From an uncultured Lewinella sp. (GTDB lineage Bacteria; Bacteroidota; Bacteroidia; Chitinophagales; Saprospiraceae), in the NCBI GenBank assembly GCA_913057725.1, contig CAJXOS010000066.1, positions 1 through 32,055 on the forward strand: a stretch of DNA of 32,055 bases, given 5' to 3'. This document shows positions 30,141-32,055 of the stretch, in pieces. Position 1 is the stretch's first letter; every line of letters begins with the position of its first letter. The translations under genes and the position numbers were made by a program. The notes below the pieces were generated by a model. That model was not told where the DNA came from and searched no databases. It saw only the letters and a list, made by a program, of their open reading frames with translations.

Positions 30141-30839
30141 GTGAGGTCAGATTGCTACATCGTATTTCTAGTTCTGCTCTTGCCTCTGTCTTTGGTAGAG
30201 CATGCCAATCCAGTATCTCCCTCCGGATATTGGAGGGCTACGGGCTTGTTCTCTAGTTCCAGTTTGGAAACTGAACTTGCCGTTGAGTATCCTCAAGTCT
30301 TTGATTACACCTCGCGATCCGCAGCCGATATGGGCACTGCTGAACCTGCCAGCAAAGTCGTTTTCGCCCTTTCTGATTATCCCCAACAACGTACTGGTAG
30401 CTTCGCTTGGATTATCCTAATTGGTGTTTTGGCATCTCTTGTCTGGTGGGTTTACCTACGTTATCAGCAGTTGGCGATTAGACAAGATGCACTCTTCAAT
30501 GAAGTGAGTGTGCTGCGACAACAAATGTTAGCTCAATCTAATTCCAAGCCTACAGAGAATTCTTCGCTAAGCGTAGATCGAACGAAAGTTGAACGCTCCA
30601 TTGATGGGCGATTAGGGGAATCGGCATGGAGAATTATCAACCTTGTATTGGAGAATCCCGCCATCAGTAACAAAGAGATAGCCAGTGAGATGAACTTGAG
30701 TTTGGACGGAGTAAGTTCGGCGCTACGACGCATATACGCAGCCTTTGGTGTCAAAGGCAAAGGCAATAAAAAAGTATTACTATCCAGGAAAATCTTGCAG
30801 ATCAGTACTGGTATAGATGAGTTAAATAAGGAACAATAA
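30141..30839 (+). CDS. Membrane-anchored protein with LuxR-type helix-turn-helix
   Basis: The 232-residue protein starts at GTG 30141 with a signal-like hydrophobic segment (CYIVFLVLLLPLSLVEHA). A short external region of ~65 residues follows, then one membrane helix (FAWIILIGVLASLVWWVYL) at about 88-106, a coiled-coil-like stretch (QQLAIRQDALFNEVSVLRQQM), a Ser-rich linker and a C-terminal helix-turn-helix. The segment AISNKEIASEMNLSLDGVSSALRRIYAAFGV matches the LuxR/GerE pattern (NKEIA..L..S..V...L..IY). DNA-binding would face the cytoplasm, so this is a membrane-tethered regulator whose signal is probably sensed outside. It sits 287 bp upstream of the cysteine-rich secreted protein gene, a likely but unproven target. 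Confidence 0.75.
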   Translation: MRSDCYIVFLVLLLPLSLVEHANPVSPSGYWRATGLFSSSSLETELAVEYPQVFDYTSRSAADMGTAEPASKVVFALSDYPQQRTGSFAWIILIGVLASLVWWVYLRYQQLAIRQDALFNEVSVLRQQMLAQSNSKPTENSSLSVDRTKVERSIDGRLGESAWRIINLVLENPAISNKEIASEMNLSLDGVSSALRRIYAAFGVKGKGNKKVLLSRKILQISTGIDELNKEQ

Positions 30840-31126
30840 TCCACCAATGCGTGCGAATGGATTACTGTTCAGAGGCATGGAGTACGGCTCGGAAAAACAC
30901 TGAAGTTGAACAGATGTCTGTGCAAATGCTGTGTTGTGAGGACTTTAGGTATTGGTTACTTAAGTATTTGAATGGTGATTACTTAGCTTACAAAGCTTTT
31001 GAGCAATAAGAAAGCACTCACCTACTTCTTAAGTTAGTCAGGTCTCCTCTTTGAGGAGGGCTAAAACACAACGGTCCAAACTCCTAAATTTCATTTATCG
31101 AACCCGCACGCTATTAGCTAGAGGAC

Positions 31127-32055
31127 ATGAAACGTGTAGGACAAATTCAGGTAGCTACTAGACTCTTCACACTGCTTTGTTGTGTGCTTTTACCGATGTG
31201 GAGTACCGCTCAAAGGACAATCACATTGACCCAAACCGAGGGTGATGCAACCATTGGCTTAGACAGAAAAGATTTTGGAGGTCCCTACAGTCAGGGTTAT
31301 CATCATGATTTTGATTTAGGAACTAGTGTCGACAACTGCGAACGCATTGTTTCCATTGAGTTGGATGTCGAGATTACAAGCTATAGCCCCAGTATCCCAC
31401 CTGGATGTGGGCATTCCACGACCTACTACAATGTTTACTACGGCTGTGGCCCTTACAATGGGATGGGCGGTTCTTGCCCAACAGCGAATATTGTCGCCGA
31501 ACCTAATGGTGCTGTCGGAGGATTTCCCTATAACGATGTATATAGTTGTACGGCTTTCAATTTTGAATTCGGGAATTTCTTCAGCGCTGATATTGTGCCA
31601 GTGTATACAACAGGCTGTGTAGATGGCCAAAATGCTATTAATGCTGGCCATATTGCTTACACCTATACGATCACAGTTACGATTGAAACAGATCTGATCT
31701 CGTGTTCAGGTACCGGTTGTTTAGCCGGGATGACCACCGTTCAGCCTTGTGATGATGGTGACCCTTGTACTACTGGCGAAACAGAGACCATCCTGGATTG
31801 TGATGGTTCTATTTGTATTCCTTGTGGAGGTGGTGTTGTGACAGATTGTGGTAGCGGCCCTACCACTACGCAGCCTTGTGATGATGGTAACCCTTGTACA
31901 GTAGGTGAAACAGAGACCATCCTGGATTGTGACGGCACTATCTGTATCCCTTGCGGCGGAGGTACACCTCTTGACTGTGCCAGTGGCCCAACAACAACCT
32001 TGCCTTGTGATGATGGCGATCCATGTACAGTTGGCGAAACGGAGACCACGCTAGA
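31127..32055 (+). CDS. Secreted cysteine-rich repeat protein, N-terminal part (runs off window)
   Basis: This frame starts at ATG 31127 and stays open for 309 codons to the end of the window. A signal peptide (TRLFTLLCCVLLPMWSTAQ, cut before RTI) is followed by a ~175-residue domain rich in Tyr, Gly and Cys, then by repeats. Three units of 43 residues (129 bp, starting at 31745, 31874 and 32003 as measured from the same Cys-Asp-Asp motif) read PCDDGDPCTVGETET, ILDCDGTICIPCGGG and a DC-SGPTTT linker, with about six cysteines each. The repeats are very similar in DNA, pointing to recent expansion. The CDDGDPCT segment is an acidic loop of the type that can bind Ca2+. The rest, including any sorting domain, lies outside the window. 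It is probably a surface protein of unknown function. Confidence 0.8.
   Translation, partial: MKRVGQIQVATRLFTLLCCVLLPMWSTAQRTITLTQTEGDATIGLDRKDFGGPYSQGYHHDFDLGTSVDNCERIVSIELDVEITSYSPSIPPGCGHSTTYYNVYYGCGPYNGMGGSCPTANIVAEPNGAVGGFPYNDVYSCTAFNFEFGNFFSADIVPVYTTGCVDGQNAINAGHIAYTYTITVTIETDLISCSGTGCLAGMTTVQPCDDGDPCTTGETETILDCDGSICIPCGGGVVTDCGSGPTTTQPCDDGNPCTVGETETILDCDGTICIPCGGGTPLDCASGPTTTLPCDDGDPCTVGETETTL
31745..32055 (+). repeat. Tandem 129-bp coding repeats
   Basis: The DNA repeats with a strict 129-bp period inside the cysteine-rich gene, beginning at CCTTGTGATGATGG (31745, 31874, 32003). Two full copies and a partial third are in the window. They are in frame, so copy number can change without breaking the gene. 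Confidence 0.85.

Noticed and set aside
31741..32049. Minus-strand frame of 102 codons over the end of the window
   Set aside because: It is the mirror of the 129-bp coding repeats; the plus frame has the signal peptide and continuous repeats, so the reverse frame is a shadow.

Overview
The window looks like a chromosomal segment of a marine-type Bacteroidota bacterium, probably in the Lewinella/Saprospiria neighbourhood (inference). The reasons are: -7 boxes of the form TAnnTTTG before most genes with almost no Shine-Dalgarno sequences; several exported proteins ending in type IX secretion (T9SS) sorting domains of both type A and type B; signal peptides ending in AQT, SQT or GQT; and a LytTR regulator with a membrane domain. 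No tRNA, rRNA, insertion sequence, prophage or CRISPR array was seen.

Layout. 1-165 (-) is the signal-peptide end of a secreted protein that runs off the window. 732-2879 (+) is paaA-paaB-paaC, the core of the phenylacetyl-CoA epoxidase, with no paaD after it. 3047-4132 (+) is a trypsin-fold protease joined to a zinc ribbon. 4381-5691 (+) is S-adenosylhomocysteine hydrolase and 5893-6819 (+) a Na+/Ca2+ antiporter. 7214-14890 (+) is a secretion cargo region: two large type A T9SS proteins, a LamG protein without a sorting domain, ybaB, and a LamG protein with a type B sorting domain. 15114-15533 (-) is an Hsp20 chaperone. 15876-18179 (-) is tatC, a small membrane protein and an AEC transporter. 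18324-20016 (-) is paaE followed by a TetR regulator, and 20117-20371 (-) is rpsT. 20588-21313 (+) is an outer-membrane barrel that converges with a molybdopterin oxidoreductase (21315-23486, -). 23893-24901 (+) is a DMT-type transporter and a hypothetical gene. 24980-29732 (-) holds a DUF6624-like secreted protein, a membrane LytTR regulator and uvrA. 30141-30839 (+) is a membrane-anchored LuxR-type HTH protein, and 31127 to the end (+) is a cysteine-rich repeat protein cut by the window edge.

How they work together. The epoxidase is split: the oxygenase genes (paaABC) lie about 16 kb from the reductase gene (paaE). Both promoters carry a CGAAC-type palindrome close to the operator reported for the TetR-family PaaR of Thermus, and a TetR gene sits directly behind paaE. 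The simplest reading is one regulon in two places, under one repressor that also controls its own operon. paaD, normally part of this set, is not in the window.

Structure outside the genes is the other point of interest. A roughly 143-bp element that can fold on itself occurs twice (382-523 and 15561-15705). The leader of the DMT transporter gene is a two-unit tandem repeat in which each unit begins with the same short start-stop frame as a degenerate copy of the gene's own start. Pyrimidine tracts with a 7-nt rhythm follow hairpins in three gaps. The hsp20 upstream region has two identical-spaced 15-mers beside a sigma-54-like promoter.
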